Below, piece after piece: positions 38,301 through 47,053 of a stretch of DNA of 64,000 nucleotides. The stretch spans positions 1 to 64,000 of the forward strand of contig NW_023503496.1 in assembly GCF_014529535.1 (NCBI RefSeq), given 5' to 3'. The translations under genes were made by a program, and so were the position numbers. Source of the stretch: Bradysia coprophila. Lineage: Eukaryota > Arthropoda > Insecta > Diptera > Sciaridae. Each line of letters begins with the position of its first letter. The stretch's first letter is position 1. A model generated the notes under the pieces. The model worked only from the letters and a program-made list of their open reading frames with translations, did no database searches and was not told the DNA's origin.

Positions 38301-41300
38301 TTGTATTACGTTTCTCCCGTTTTTTTTCTTTTAGTTTTATTTTTTGTTGACTTGGTTTTATACCCCTCCATCTACCCCTGATTGCAAATCAAAAGAAACT
38401 CCCGATCATATCCAATCTATGAAATCCACCAATCATTATTTTCTCATGTTAATCACTCTACGAAACTAAATTAAAGACGAGAAGAAAAGATAAATTGAAA
38501 ACAGAAAAGAAAAAAAGAAAAAATTTCGAACACAAAGTGAAAAAAAAACTCGAAAACTTCTTTGTTTCGTGGTTGTGTTTTCGCTGTTGTGTTTGTCTCT
38601 AAAATTGTTTGACTTACAGCCATGACGCCAACTCAGCAGACAGCTCAGATCAATCGAAAGATCCCGGTTGGTTGAAAAATATGTTTAACAAAAACACCGG
38701 CACCAACATTAAACCAGGCTTCGTTGCGATGAAATCTGATTTTAATGTGCCCACTGATGGTTTGCCAGCTACGACAATCAAATCGAAAAAAGCTGGACGA
38801 TCGCTTAGGTGAGGGGATGGGATGTAGAGCTGAATTTTTTAAAAAAGGAAAAAATTTTGTTTGACAAAAAAAATTGGTTTTACGTTTTTCTTAGAAATTT
38901 ATTTTTCGAATTTTTTTTTTCATTTTTGGTTTGGAGTTCGTGTAGCAAAAATTGAAATTTGTAACGATGATGGAAATTGGTTTTGTTGTTTGCTTAGAAA
39001 TTTTATTTTTTTGGCGATCCTGTCTCGGTGTATTCTGATTGTTTCGACAATGTTTTCTAAAGAGAATTTTCGTTGGCCGAATGTAGATGTCGCGACGAAA
39101 AGAATTTTAATTTTTGGAGTAGTTAAAGGGCTACTCTCGACCAAGGCTGTAAACTTTGGGAAGTTCACGCAGGCTATGACACTCACCACGTTCCATGCTA
39201 AAAGTTCACCACGGCATACGAATTCGACTTTGGTGAATTTTTTGTTTGGTTTCCCGCGTATCTAACGGTAGAGAAACATGAAAAGTACTTCCTTTATTCA
39301 GATTTGAGTGTTATGTCAAATTGAGCGAATTTTCTTCTTTCGATTGACGTTGTCTTCGATCCTCGCTCAATTACCCTCTCCGTTAAGACTGCATAAAGCG
39401 ACCATCTACTTGACCTCACCAAAGTTTACAGCCTTGTCTTCGACAATATGCTGTTTGTAATGCAAACTTTGAATCGGTTTAGTATTCTGTTGGCAATACG
39501 TTTATTGGCCTCGAAGCACAAAAAACACAGTCAAACCGTGTACGTATTTCGTTACGCTCAAACGATAAATATTCTTCCCACTTTCAATTGTTCTTAAGCA
39601 AGCGAAGAGTTAAACAGCTGTAGTGATAGTCAGAACCGCTCACGGAAACCTAAACAGAATGGAGAAAAAACTGCGGTTCATGCTTAATGTTGTGATTCTT
39701 CGTACAAAGAGTACATCACAACTCATACATTTGGTGACTTTTCCACTATATTACGAGGCTCTAAACTTAGGGGAGATCACGCAGATATGTATATACGCGG
39801 TTGACACAACACGAACACACTTGACGATAATATTGAACGGATTTTCACACACAAAATTCACCTTCCATGCGGAAGTGGTGAATTTTTTTGCATGTAAAAT
39901 CATCAGAGGGGGTGTGTTTGGGCGTATCTGTGTGACATTCCGAAAGTCGCAACCTTGACGACATTATGACGCGGTGAATTTTCTTTGACTTATCATGTTA
40001 TCGTCGAAAAAGTCAAGCTAGGTTTAATGAGAGTTTGAACGAGGGTGTTCTCTCTGATTCAGTGGCCATGACTTAAGCTTTGCAATCTAATTACAACAAG
40101 ATGTCACTGTATCATTGTATACCCATATACAGTGTTCAAAGAGCGTATAAACAGGGGAAAAAACCAGTTAAATTAACTGATCTCGATGGGTGATACGTCA
40201 AAGTTTGTATGTAAAAAGGGGAAAAAACCAGTTAATTCAACTGATCTCGATGGGTGATATGTCAAAATGAGAACTCTCTTTGAACACTGTATACCCATGG
40301 GTCACTATAGACTGTTATGATCAGAGCGAGAGATCCGAAGACCAGTTTATTACAACTTGCCTTGGGGTACTTGTCAAAGTATTTGCTTCTCTTTCATCAT
40401 AACACTCTATTGACTTTTCTGAGTCAGTTTTCACTGCACAAAAGGGTTCAATAACTGTCTGACTAATTACGTGCGTTCGACTTTTCTCTTGCTTGAACAG
40501 CATTCAAAACAATCAATTTCCATTGGTCGATCATTTTGTTCAACTTTACTTTGCTGAACGCCAAAGCGAAGACGAAGACGAAATTTTTTTTGGATTTAAA
40601 ATTTTAACATCAAAACAAAAAAAAATTAATTTTAATTTAGTGCGATCGCTTCGTAATTGAAATTTTGTTTGTTTACTCAATCACATCCACACATTTTACA
40701 CACAGGAAAAAAAAGCGTTTTTATTTGTTTTACTCAATGTCTTGGTTCGAGATCAAATTCATTTTCGTTTAACTTTCGTGTTACATTTTGTTTTTGCTGG
40801 CTTGATGCGTCACTTAATTTCCAAAGCGACCAGAATCCAGTCGCAATTTTGATTTCTATAATTTGCAAAATTTTGGTTTTAGGCCGAAAACACACGAGCA
40901 ATTTGAAGTTGATCGGATTTTCCATCGTTTCGTCTGTGGTGAATATCCCATCAATGCCAAATCGCTCGTGTGCTTTCCGCCTTATTCTCGCGTGCTGGTC
41001 CTGAACTGTCGACGTCCTCAGTAAAAGTGAAATGTAATACAGGACGCAGATGAAAAGTTGCGTTACCGTGTGATTACTGGTGCCAGCGCTCCGCTGAGAT
41101 CAACACATTTCACATGAAAACTCAACTTTTCGTTCCCACACAAATTTCTAAGCTTCAGTTACTCTGAAAACTTAACATTTTCTTTAAGAGGGATGGCTTC
41201 CGCCACAGACACTTTTTTTACGGCCATGGCCATGGCCAAGTCATTATTTTGATTTTGTTGCATTTTGGATTGTTTTTCGTTCAAAAACATTCATTTTTTT

Positions 41301-43367
41301 GGGCCAAACATTCACATTTATCATTTCTTTTCTGTCCCAGGATTCCCCCCTTTTTTTTGTTATCAACACAGACTTGCATGTTATTCGCTTTTTATACCAA
41401 TTCAACAGAATTGATGCACATTTTTGCTTGCTGTAAATGTTTTTTCAACCTTGATTGTGTGTATTGCTTAGTGTTTTGCTTGGCTTTTCTGTTCACCTAG
41501 CTGAAGTACAGTCAACGACTTTCAAATGAGTGACGCATTTTGTTTCAGTTGTTTTTCAGCTGATCCACTCATACAAACTCATGTATTTAAACGGATTTTA
41601 CCTTTTACCATTACTATGCGTATGCGTGTACTGTTCAACCGTGTAAACAAACATTAGCAAATTTGTTTGTATGAGTGGATCAGCTGAAAAACAGCTGATA
41701 CAAAATACGTCACTCAATTCAAAGTCGCCGACTGTAATTTTAATTCCAACTAGACGTCGATTAACACAGACGGCGATGTATTTTTATGCGCAACGCAAAC
41801 CAAATTGAAAAGAAAACTGTGAACTGTCTTTCGCGCCGCCACACCGTTACGACTCTCTTCTTTGAGCGAACTGATTGGTGAGCTAAAGGCCATAAGTTCT
41901 CTGAGGCTTTAAAACATCTTTCATGAGACAAATTTTCTTGTAGCATTTCTCTCTAAGAGAGAAAATCAGCTGAAGATCATTTGTAGGCCCTCTCTGAAAC
42001 AGATGATTAAGCTTTTCGTTTAAACGATGAACTACATTTTAATTACTTTAGTTGCTTATAAATGGCTTAAAAAGTGGTGTGGTCTGTCAATATTTCGTCC
42101 TTTATTTGTAACGATTAACGACCGGAATAATTCATTCCTCTGCTTAAAATATAGGTCGTCTGGTTGCTCGTCTGTATTATGTCGTGCTAACTATCATTTT
42201 CGGAAGCAGGGATGAGCAGAGAGATTTTATGTCCTCACCACTTCAAGTAGAGTGATGACCTTTCCGATAAAACAGTCGAAGTTTAAGTCACTGACACGCG
42301 CTACCTTTGTCGGAAAAAACGATTGAAAAGAATCATTTTCAGTATAGCGGTAGTGGGTGTCTGATTTGTGAATAGAAACCTTTTCCAAGGCAACAATTTC
42401 CTCGATGGTTATGAGCCGCAGAAAGTGACAGATTTTTGAGATGTTTGAACACAAGTCTTACACAGCTGTAAGGCCGAGAACACACGAGCAATTTTGCGTT
42501 GCGTCGTTGTATATGCTACAAATCGGAGTACAACGGAAAACGCAGAATAATTGTCGATTTCTTTCGGCTAAAAGATTCCTCGAAAGTAACTAATGTTAGG
42601 AGAATGACACACCTTGGGAGCCACGACTCTACGTGAGTTATGAACCTTATTACCAGGATCTTAATTCTGGGTAAATTCGAGGGCAACGCAATTTATTTGC
42701 TCCGGTGTGGTGGCTATGATTTCAATCGAATGACTTAAGGTGAATATCGAATTTCGGGAGTGAATTTCACCGCTGAGAGAGTTCCATTCAAATCGTAATT
42801 TCTGTACACTGAGAGAACAACGACACCAGGTCCAAAAAATGAGAATTACCTAAAAAATTCAATGAATTTGGTGAATGTTCTAGTGACATTTGGGGAAGTA
42901 ATTCTCATTGTTAGGACTTGTTACTCGCACTGTTACCCGATTAGCAGAGTCCATCTTCTATTTAACTTACATCTAAAACAGCGTTCAGCCTGTACCACAC
43001 TACGCATTGCCTGGTAGCTTTTAATGTTCGTTTATCAAGCCACATGCTGCTAGCTTACCGTTTGAATGCTTGTAACTTTTTCCATCGTTTTTCTAACCAT
43101 TTAAGAAACTACTAAACCGAAATGTCGATGCACTCCATTAATTTCCATTAACATTTTCCTCATTTAAACAATAAAAACGAAAAATTATTCGTCGCATCAC
43201 CACACACGAACGGAATCGATTCCTAATCCGATGTTTTCTATTTTTGTTTTTCTATTCTGCGCAGCTATGCCGGCCGAACGACAGCCGCATCAACTGCAAC
43301 CGGCTCGAAGGCTCAGCATAACAAGGAATTGGCCCATCTACTGGAATCAGCTTTATCGCTTCATTAA
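20331..43367 (+). CDS. Ogdh: 2-oxoglutarate dehydrogenase E1 component, multi-exon
   Basis: This is the thiamine-diphosphate E1 subunit of the mitochondrial 2-oxoglutarate dehydrogenase complex, which decarboxylates 2-oxoglutarate and passes succinyl groups to E2 lipoyl domains. Exons: 20331-20426, 20715-20855, 22944-23135, 26207-26327 or 28814-28913, 31687-31765, 31838-32014, 32083-32897, 32964-33524, 33588-34210, 34295-34449, optional 38620-38808, 43265-43367. Every junction has GT-AG signals and phases agree. Without the cassette the products are 1013 or 1020 residues, the usual family length. Exon 1 encodes a basic, Ser/Ala-rich transit peptide. The E1 N-terminal motif ([14 protein letters not shown]) is at about residues 61-74. 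HRGRLN is at about 310, the diphosphate motif GDAAFCGQG at about 408-416 with NNQIGF at about 441, and [15 protein letters not shown] near 680. The C-terminus reads [13 protein letters not shown] to LLESALSLH. Nothing is broken. Confidence 0.97.
20856..22943 (+). other. OGDH intron between exons 2 and 3
   Basis: Non-coding. It contains the hAT-type MITE at 21240-21401. Elsewhere (20856-21230, 21410-22943) I see no gene or clear element. Confidence 0.5.
21240..21401. mobile_element. hAT-type MITE, CAATGAAAG family, copy 2, perfect target duplication
   Basis: The ends are CAATGAAAGTG and CTTTCATTG, with inner arms aacaggtatggtc / ggccatacctgtt. CAAAAGTG flanks both sides (21232-21239 and 21402-21409), an 8-bp target duplication. 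The element is 162 bp and non-coding. Confidence 0.9.
23707..24118. mobile_element. Long hairpin MITE, CCACGCGTTT family, full copy
   Basis: A 412-bp element whose ends read AATCCACGCGTTTGGTGG and the mirrored CCACTAAACGCGTGGATT. The arms are about 185 bp each with a few mismatches and a loop of about 40 bp near 23910. It shares its sequence with 19438-19791 in the same orientation. Confidence 0.9.
25167..25300. mobile_element. MITE with GCGAGAAGGAACATGTG arms
   Basis: The left arm gcgagaaggaacatgtgaca / gctgg and the right arm ccagctgtcattcacatgttc / cttccatctcgc are inverted. The inner part contains gagagaattt-like repeats. It is distantly like the element at 14681-14860. Confidence 0.7.
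25350..25455. mobile_element. Near-perfect palindromic MITE of 106 bp
   Basis: AGGAATCTCGCGCCGCGTCA at the left end and its exact mirror at the right end pair over about 36 bp with one mismatch. A loop of about 30 bp lies between them. The GC-rich ends stand out in AT-rich DNA. Confidence 0.9.
26207..26327 (+). other. OGDH mutually exclusive exon 4a (121 nt)
   Basis: It follows acceptor ATTTAG and precedes donor G/GTAATT. It encodes [18 protein letters not shown] then [22 protein letters not shown] plus one base. It aligns with the IRGHHxAxLDPLGI segment of OGDH and with exon 4b downstream. Length modulo three equals that of 4b (one base over), so either can join exon 3 to exon 5, but both together would shift the frame. 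In mammalian OGDH, splicing in this region changes a DADLDS-type motif and calcium sensitivity, so the choice here may tune the enzyme; that is inference. Confidence 0.85.
26328..28813 (+). other. Intron between the mutually exclusive OGDH exons
   Basis: Non-coding. An imperfect inverted repeat lies at about 27255-27445 (ggcggctctgccactggatagaa against ttctatccggcggctcagac), and a palindromic MITE at 28241-28380. The remainder shows nothing I can support. Confidence 0.5.
28241..28380. mobile_element. MITE with AAATGACGTCA ends
   Basis: The left end gggagtcgtacaaaaatgac/gtcat and the right end atgac-like gtgacgtcatttatgttcga/cccccc are inverted, with inner cagtgctgtc / gtagcactg. Similar internal motifs occur in the element at 29443-29620, so the two are probably related. 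Confidence 0.65.
28814..28913 (+). other. OGDH mutually exclusive exon 4b (100 nt)
   Basis: It follows acceptor AAATAG and precedes donor G/GTAAGT, a stronger donor than that of 4a. It encodes [20 protein letters not shown] then [13 protein letters not shown] plus one base. This is the better match to canonical OGDH (RGHH and LDPLGI are kept). It probably gives the default 1013-residue enzyme. Confidence 0.9.
29296..29441. mobile_element. MITE with GTTCATAAATTACGTAAC-type ends
   Basis: The left end ggggccgttcataaattacg/taac and the right end gttacgtaatttatcacg are inverted, with a short arm of about 18 bp. Its right edge touches the next element at 29443. Confidence 0.6.
29443..29620. mobile_element. 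MITE with GGATCATCCATAAATGACGTC ends
   Basis: The outer arms catccataaatgacgtc and gacgtcatttatgaaaaatcc, and the inner arms cagtgctgccagcagatcta and tagatctgctggcagcactg, are clear inverted repeats. It is related to 28241-28380. Confidence 0.75.
29737..30064. repeat. Two interleaved inverted repeats
   Basis: The first pair is tcaaaattcttgaatttctt/acag at about 29738-29762 and its mirror at about 29935-29960. The second pair is atagccagttttatttgtat at about 29848 and its mirror ending at about 30064. The second starts inside the first and ends outside it, so they overlap rather than nest. Repeated gctgaaaatca motifs occur between. Confidence 0.6.
36081..36310. mobile_element. PIF/Harbinger-type MITE with TTA target duplication
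   Basis: The ends CTGTAGATACACATAGCAAC and the exact mirror pair over 32 bp. TTA lies directly before (36078-36080) and directly after (36311-36313). The inner arms (gcgagattgacataaaatt, acttgcgaaagctac) extend the hairpin to about 100 bp per side. Confidence 0.85.
37272..37403. mobile_element. PIF/Harbinger-type MITE, GACGCGAAAGAG family, with TTA duplication
   Basis: CTCTAGCTACAC at the left and the mirrored GCTACAG at the right are flanked by TTA on both sides (37269-37271 and 37404-37406). The interior shows diverged gaaaga-gcct and aggtctctttc arms. Confidence 0.7.
37498..37630. mobile_element. MITE of the GACGCGAAAGAG family
   Basis: The arms ctctagcgacacatag...gaaggaggcctaattcaaat and their mirror attaggtttccttcgtgttg...ctatgtgcagctaaag pair over about 60 bp. 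The interior again contains gtcaaagttgtc. The flanks are TAA and TAG. Confidence 0.75.
37664..37821. mobile_element. MITE with ACGTCTTTGTTTAC arms, followed by a GA microsatellite
   Basis: acgtctttgtttacttgaca/gatgc at the left and gcatctgtcaaataaacgga/gacgt at the right are inverted, as are the inner agcgcac and gtgcgct. A (GA) run of about 18 bases follows at 37804-37821. Confidence 0.7.
38620..38808 (+). other. OGDH 63-codon cassette exon
   Basis: The exon follows acceptor TTGACTTACAG and precedes donor TTAG/GTGAGG. It is 189 nt, a multiple of three, and open in exactly the phase left by exon 34295-34449; its last two bases (AG) again need one base, supplied by the last exon. It encodes a polar, low-complexity segment with [29 protein letters not shown] and [13 protein letters not shown]. 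It would sit between the conserved core (ALSGAREV) and the conserved C-terminal YAGR stretch. Vertebrate OGDH runs directly from one to the other, so inclusion gives a longer isoform (about 1076 or 1083 residues). I know of no domain for it. Confidence 0.7.
39143..39435. mobile_element. Element with AAGGCTGTAAACTTTGG ends
   Basis: aaggctgtaaactttgg at the left and the mirrored ccaaagtttacagcctt at the right are perfect 17-bp inverted ends of a 293-bp interval. A similar stretch with gtgaattttt and ttcaccttccatgc motifs lies at about 39770-39960. Confidence 0.65.
40124..40292. mobile_element. MITE with ATACAGTGTTCAAAGAG ends and an internal direct repeat
   Basis: atacagtgttcaaagag and the mirrored ctctttgaacactgtat bound the element; ACCCAT flanks both sides. 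Inside, aggggaaaaaaccagttaa ... ctgatctcgatgggtgata occurs twice in tandem, about 60 bases apart. Confidence 0.75.
40880..40984. mobile_element. MITE with AGGCCGAAAACACACGAGC ends
   Basis: aggccgaaaacacacgagca/attt and the mirrored aaatcgctcgtgtgctttcc/gcctt form a 105-bp element. A lone left arm of the same type is at about 42473-42495. Confidence 0.8.
41509..41734. mobile_element. MITE with CAGTCAACGAC ends and TA flanks
   Basis: cagtcaacgactttcaaatg/agtgacg and its mirror are inverted; the inner arms contain cagctgatccactcatacaa. TA flanks both sides. A similar element with CAGTGGACG ends, TA flanks and the same cagct / catacaa motifs lies at 60294-60521. Confidence 0.75.
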
Positions 43368-43985
43368 GGACAACAATGCAAAAATCCGATCATCCAGTCA
43401 CTATATTGTACACACACACACACACCGATTCGTAATGGAGAATCGGAATATTGAAGAGGAGGAGGAGGAGAAGAGGAAGAAAAATTTATTTATTTCGCTT
43501 AAGTTTAATCTGTAGACTCTAAAAAAGTTAGTTGAATTACAACAGTTACAACAAACTGAACATTGCACCCGAAAACCATTTGTTCTCTGGTCGAATGATC
43601 GGAGTTCTCTTTTCCGTTTTTTTTTTAGGATTTTTGTTTTGGTTTTACTTCTTCTCGTTATACATTTCTCCGATGAGAGAAATGTGTCGTTCGTGTAGTA
43701 TGGAATTTAATTTATTAATTTATTTATGGAACATTTGCAATCCGTTTTCCTTTTATCTGAATAGAATTCGTCAAACCCAAACGTGATTTACAAAATGCAC
43801 CATTAACGACCATTTCGAATGGGCAAACAATTTGGAGAACAATTTGTTTGTTCGTTCGATTGTCATTCTAAATATTAGATCAACCCAGACTTAATCTACA
43901 CTAACTTGTTGTTAAACTAGACGCTAGGATTTTTAAAACTATCAAATGAAAAGAGAGAATAAATTCAAACAAAAAAAAAAAAAAA
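43368..43985 (+). other. OGDH 3' UTR with polyadenylation signal
   Basis: AATAAA at 43958-43963 follows the stop codon by about 590 bases, and an A-run at 43971-43985 follows. The UTR carries a CA repeat (about 43411-43425) and a gaggaggagg stretch. Nearly the whole UTR and the 55 bases after it are duplicated at 54851-57012. Confidence 0.7.
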
Positions 43986-44040
43986 TATTCAAAGCATTGA
44001 GCCAACAACAAATTTCGTTTTTTATTTGTCCTAGAAGACT

Positions 44041-44379
44041 TAAAGGTAGTAGGCTGTGAGTGTCGAGTGTGGATGGTCGCGAAAATTTAACTAAATTTAA
44101 AATCAAAATAAAATCGTCTAATTATCACTAAATATTAATTAAATCGTCTCGAAAGTATCTTGGACGGATGCGCCTTGCTAGGAAAACGGAATATTTTTTT
44201 CCACTGCGAAAACAGGGTGCGGTCGAAATGACGCCTCCAAATTTTGAAATAATTTGGTACCGCGCGCCACCTGTTAGCGCTGGATAAGCGTGAAATATAC
44301 CAAAAAACGATGCAAGAGGGATCCACTGCCTGTGTCAGACAAAAAAAAAATCTTAGCCAAGTAAACATTCGGTCAAATT
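44041..44379. other. Spacer downstream of the piggyBac gene
   Basis: AT-rich non-coding sequence between the OGDH 3' end and the piggyBac stop codon. It probably includes the element's 3' end. A gtgcggtc-aaatga-cgc stretch at about 44217 resembles the gtgcggtcaaatttaccgcac palindrome at 46219, and the two could be subterminal repeats. Confidence 0.4.
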
Positions 44380-46086
44380 TCATTTTATTTCCAAGCCCAT
44401 TCCTAGGCTTTTGTTCCGGCACTTCGGTGTCTGGCAAATCGGTCGGCATCCGCTCGAAGTCATGATCTTTTTATTGGGTGAGTCCGGCAAAATTAGCGGT
44501 CGTTTCTCTGGTGCTGACTTCGACGTAATGTAGTTCTTTCGTAGGTCGTCAGCTAACGATAACAGATATTTGATGCGCGAAATTTTTTTGCCAGTCACCT
44601 CTCGATATAAGATCCAGGCGTTGATGGCGGCAAGGTCCAATATATTGTAGAAAACGTGTACCGGCCATCGACGTGAAGCAGCTTTGACTGAATGCGCCTT
44701 GGCCATTCCGTCGGTAATGTCAACGCCGTACTTGGTGTTGTTGTAGTACTCGATTGTGTCGGGTTTTTTGTTTGTTTTGTTTCCAACAACAACCGAATCA
44801 TGAAATGTACTGAAGACTCCGATCAACTTGCTTTTCTTGCTCTGGTATAATGTGAGAATCTCGTTATCTGGTCCAGCAAATAAAATGGTTTCGTGCAAAG
44901 TCAGTCCGGCGTTTTTCTTCCTGGCAGTCGGCGGCAGCCATCTTCTATTCTTGTTGACAGTTCCCACAACAGTAATGCGCTTATCTTTCAATACTTTGGC
45001 ACTGATCGGGCTAGTAAAAAAATTGTCCATCGTAGCACAGTAACCATTTCCGAAGAATGGTTCCAAAAGGCGAAGCACTATTTTGTCAGCAGCACTCCCC
45101 TCGTAGACACACTGTTCATCATTGCCGATGAATGGAAACCCATTCAGAACAAATTTCGATCGCAGATCAACGGCCAGGTAGAACATTATGCCGAATTTAT
45201 CCGGCTTCTTCGGTAGGAACTGGGTGAATGGACATCGAGTTTTTGAAGGAAACAGTTGCTCGTCGATGGTTATGTTTTCGCCAGGTGCGTAGCAGGAACG
45301 ACAATTGTGTATAAATTTGTCCCAAATCTGTCTTGCCATAGCAAACTTGTCGGTTTGCAGTCGTTCAGCGCGTGTCTCCTTTACATCGAACCGGAGGTAG
45401 CGCATTATTGACTTGAAACGTTCCCGGGACATGGTCCCACGAATAAGCTCTGGTCCATATTTCGTTGAAAAGATGTTCGACACCGACATGTTTTTCAATC
45501 CCATTGCTCCTCGCGCATACAAAACTGCGATGAACGCTTTCAGTTCATTTGGCGATATTGACCAGTCATTGTTTCCCATAGATCGATGAGCCTCCGCTTC
45601 TGTACATTCACGAATATATTCCAACAACTCTTCGTCGATCATTGATGAAAATGCAGTAAGAATGTCGGTGATGTTTCTTTTAGCGACAGGTGTCGGTCCG
45701 GGAATGATTTTAATTATATTTTGAGCGGACGCTCTGCCAACCCGTTTTTGACCAGACTTATCAGCCAGAGCGGTTTTCAGCCAAACTGTTCCATCGGCAG
45801 CAGTCTCACAATCCTCACCATTTTCTTCTTCTTCTTCACTCTCGCTTTCTTCTTCTTCCTCCTCACTTTCTGTTCCCGAATCGTCACTGTTCTCTGTAAA
45901 TGGTGAAAAGCTAATGTAAACACGGACTTCGCACATCGACTTATGCAAGAAGCTTTCACCTTCCACACTTGGAATTTCGTCTGTGGCTGAGTCCTCTCCT
46001 GAATCACCAGACAACTCGGGATCAATATTGACTAACGCTGCCAATTTTTCGGAAACTTTTTTGGATTTCGATCGCGTATTGTACAT
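44380..46086 (-). CDS. piggyBac-family transposase, open reading frame intact
   Basis: The product would be a cut-and-paste transposase for a TTAA-targeting DNA transposon. The frame opens at 46191, but the start at 46086 (MYNTRSKSKK) is more likely because the 35 residues before it are hydrophobic and non-conserved; this gives 568 residues. The N-terminus is basic, followed by a very acidic stretch (DSGTESEEEEEESESEEEEE, about residues 68-87). The three catalytic acids are visible: D275 in NITIDEQLFPSK, D354 in ATMDNFFTSP and D456 in NNTKYGVDITDGMA. Family landmarks KFGIMFYLAVD and RWPVHVFYNILDLAAINAW are present. The C-terminus ends soon after CRPICQTPKCRNKS, so the usual Cys-rich zinc domain is reduced to a few Cys. 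I could not find terminal inverted repeats with TTAA flanks. It may be a recently active element or a domesticated gene. Confidence 0.92.
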   Translation of the reverse strand: MYNTRSKSKKVSEKLAALVNIDPELSGDSGEDSATDEIPSVEGESFLHKSMCEVRVYISFSPFTENSDDSGTESEEEEEESESEEEEENGEDCETAADGTVWLKTALADKSGQKRVGRASAQNIIKIIPGPTPVAKRNITDILTAFSSMIDEELLEYIRECTEAEAHRSMGNNDWSISPNELKAFIAVLYARGAMGLKNMSVSNIFSTKYGPELIRGTMSRERFKSIMRYLRFDVKETRAERLQTDKFAMARQIWDKFIHNCRSCYAPGENITIDEQLFPSKTRCPFTQFLPKKPDKFGIMFYLAVDLRSKFVLNGFPFIGNDEQCVYEGSAADKIVLRLLEPFFGNGYCATMDNFFTSPISAKVLKDKRITVVGTVNKNRRWLPPTARKKNAGLTLHETILFAGPDNEILTLYQSKKSKLIGVFSTFHDSVVVGNKTNKKPDTIEYYNNTKYGVDITDGMAKAHSVKAASRRWPVHVFYNILDLAAINAWILYREVTGKKISRIKYLLSLADDLRKNYITSKSAPEKRPLILPDSPNKKIMTSSGCRPICQTPKCRNKSLGMGLEIK

Positions 46087-46352
46087 TTTAAACAAAAATT
46101 TAGGATAATGCGAAAAGAACGTGAAGATTTTTAAGATACTGATTGACTGACTGACGTAACAGATTGAAAATGCATGGCTTGCTACATGCATTTTGATGTA
46201 AAATTAGCGAAAAAAATGTGCGGTCAAATTTACCGCACGTCGTTTTTAATGCTTAAAAATGGATTTTTTTCTCGATTAACGCAAGGTTTTAACTACAAGT
46301 TAGTGTTTCATGGACAAAAATGTTAGCCAGGAAATGTAGCAAAGCTACATAC

Positions 46353-46854
46353 CGGGAATTTTTATTTTGTCAGAAATAAACCAAATCGTGTTATGAAAGT
46401 GATCATTTTGACCGCACTTGGCTTCCTCAACAGTGAAATTTGCACGAAGTGGCTCTTTGTTTTGAGACTTTCGCAGTAGACTAATTTTCTGTCTGGCTTC
46501 ATAAAAGACTTGAAGATCGCGATACCGTAGTTGAGGATTACTTAAGTCAAAAATGGTGATGTATTGATGCACGGGAAGCTATGTTTGAAGATTGCGAGAG
46601 ATGGTTGCCCCGTCTTGGTTTTGCTCTGTATCCCACTCAAAAATGCATAGGCGAAATTTCAAGCACTACCAGTTATTTTGAGCTCGAGCAGTTGGTTCAT
46701 CTTCCCACTGCCACTTACGATGAGGATCCATTGTGTGGATCCCTGATTGGACTAGAATGATCTTTGGACTGTTGGAAGCTTTTTTGGCGGATAAGAGATA
46801 CAAAAATGAATTTGAGAGTAAGTCTACATCAAAACTGTTAATTTCCTCGACGAC
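46353..46854 (-). CDS. Orphan two-exon gene fragment
   Basis: Two exons fit together on the minus strand. Exon A, 46854-46670, follows acceptor CATGTGCAG and ends at donor CTG/GTAGTG; it encodes VVEEINSFDVDLLSNSFLYL and later IHTMDPHRKWQWEDEPTARA. Exon B, 46540-46353, follows acceptor GACTTAAG and ends at donor CCCG/GTATGT; it encodes NPQLRYRDLQVFYEARQKIS and later CGQNDHFHNTIWFISDKIKI. The phases agree across a 129-nt intron. The composition is protein-like, but I recognise no family, and neither a start nor a terminal exon is evident. It may be a gene fragment left after the piggyBac and tandem-array insertions, or part of a gene whose other exons I cannot see. Confidence 0.35.
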
Positions 46855-47053
46855 CTGCACATGAATATCAATGAATTTGGGTGGATGAATGGAATGGTTT
46901 AAAAATTGGAATCAATGCTGGCAATAGCTACGATCTTCACTTTTTCGCATATTTTATTATGATGACAAATCGAATGGGCAAACAAGGTACTAACTTAAAT
47001 GAATAGATGCAACTGACTCAGGTAAATCAGGTCAGGTAATTTCAATTAAGACT

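Larger units (their letters stand above)
34450..38619 (+). other. OGDH intron before the cassette exon
   Basis: Non-coding. MITEs lie at 36081-36310, 37272-37403, 37498-37630 and 37664-37801, and a GA microsatellite follows. The stretches 34500-36070 and 36320-37260 hold short ORFs without conserved motifs and nothing else I can support. Confidence 0.5.
38809..43264 (+). other. OGDH intron before the last exon
   Basis: Non-coding. It holds inverted-repeat elements at 39143-39435, 40124-40292, 40880-40984 and 41509-41734, and a single MITE-like arm at 42473 (aaggccgagaacacacgagc). The rest (41740-43260) shows nothing I can support. Confidence 0.5.

Noticed and set aside
45890..45930. Possible 30-nt intron in the piggyBac gene
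   Set aside because: GT and AG are present, but 30 nt is too short for a fly intron and the frame is open through it.
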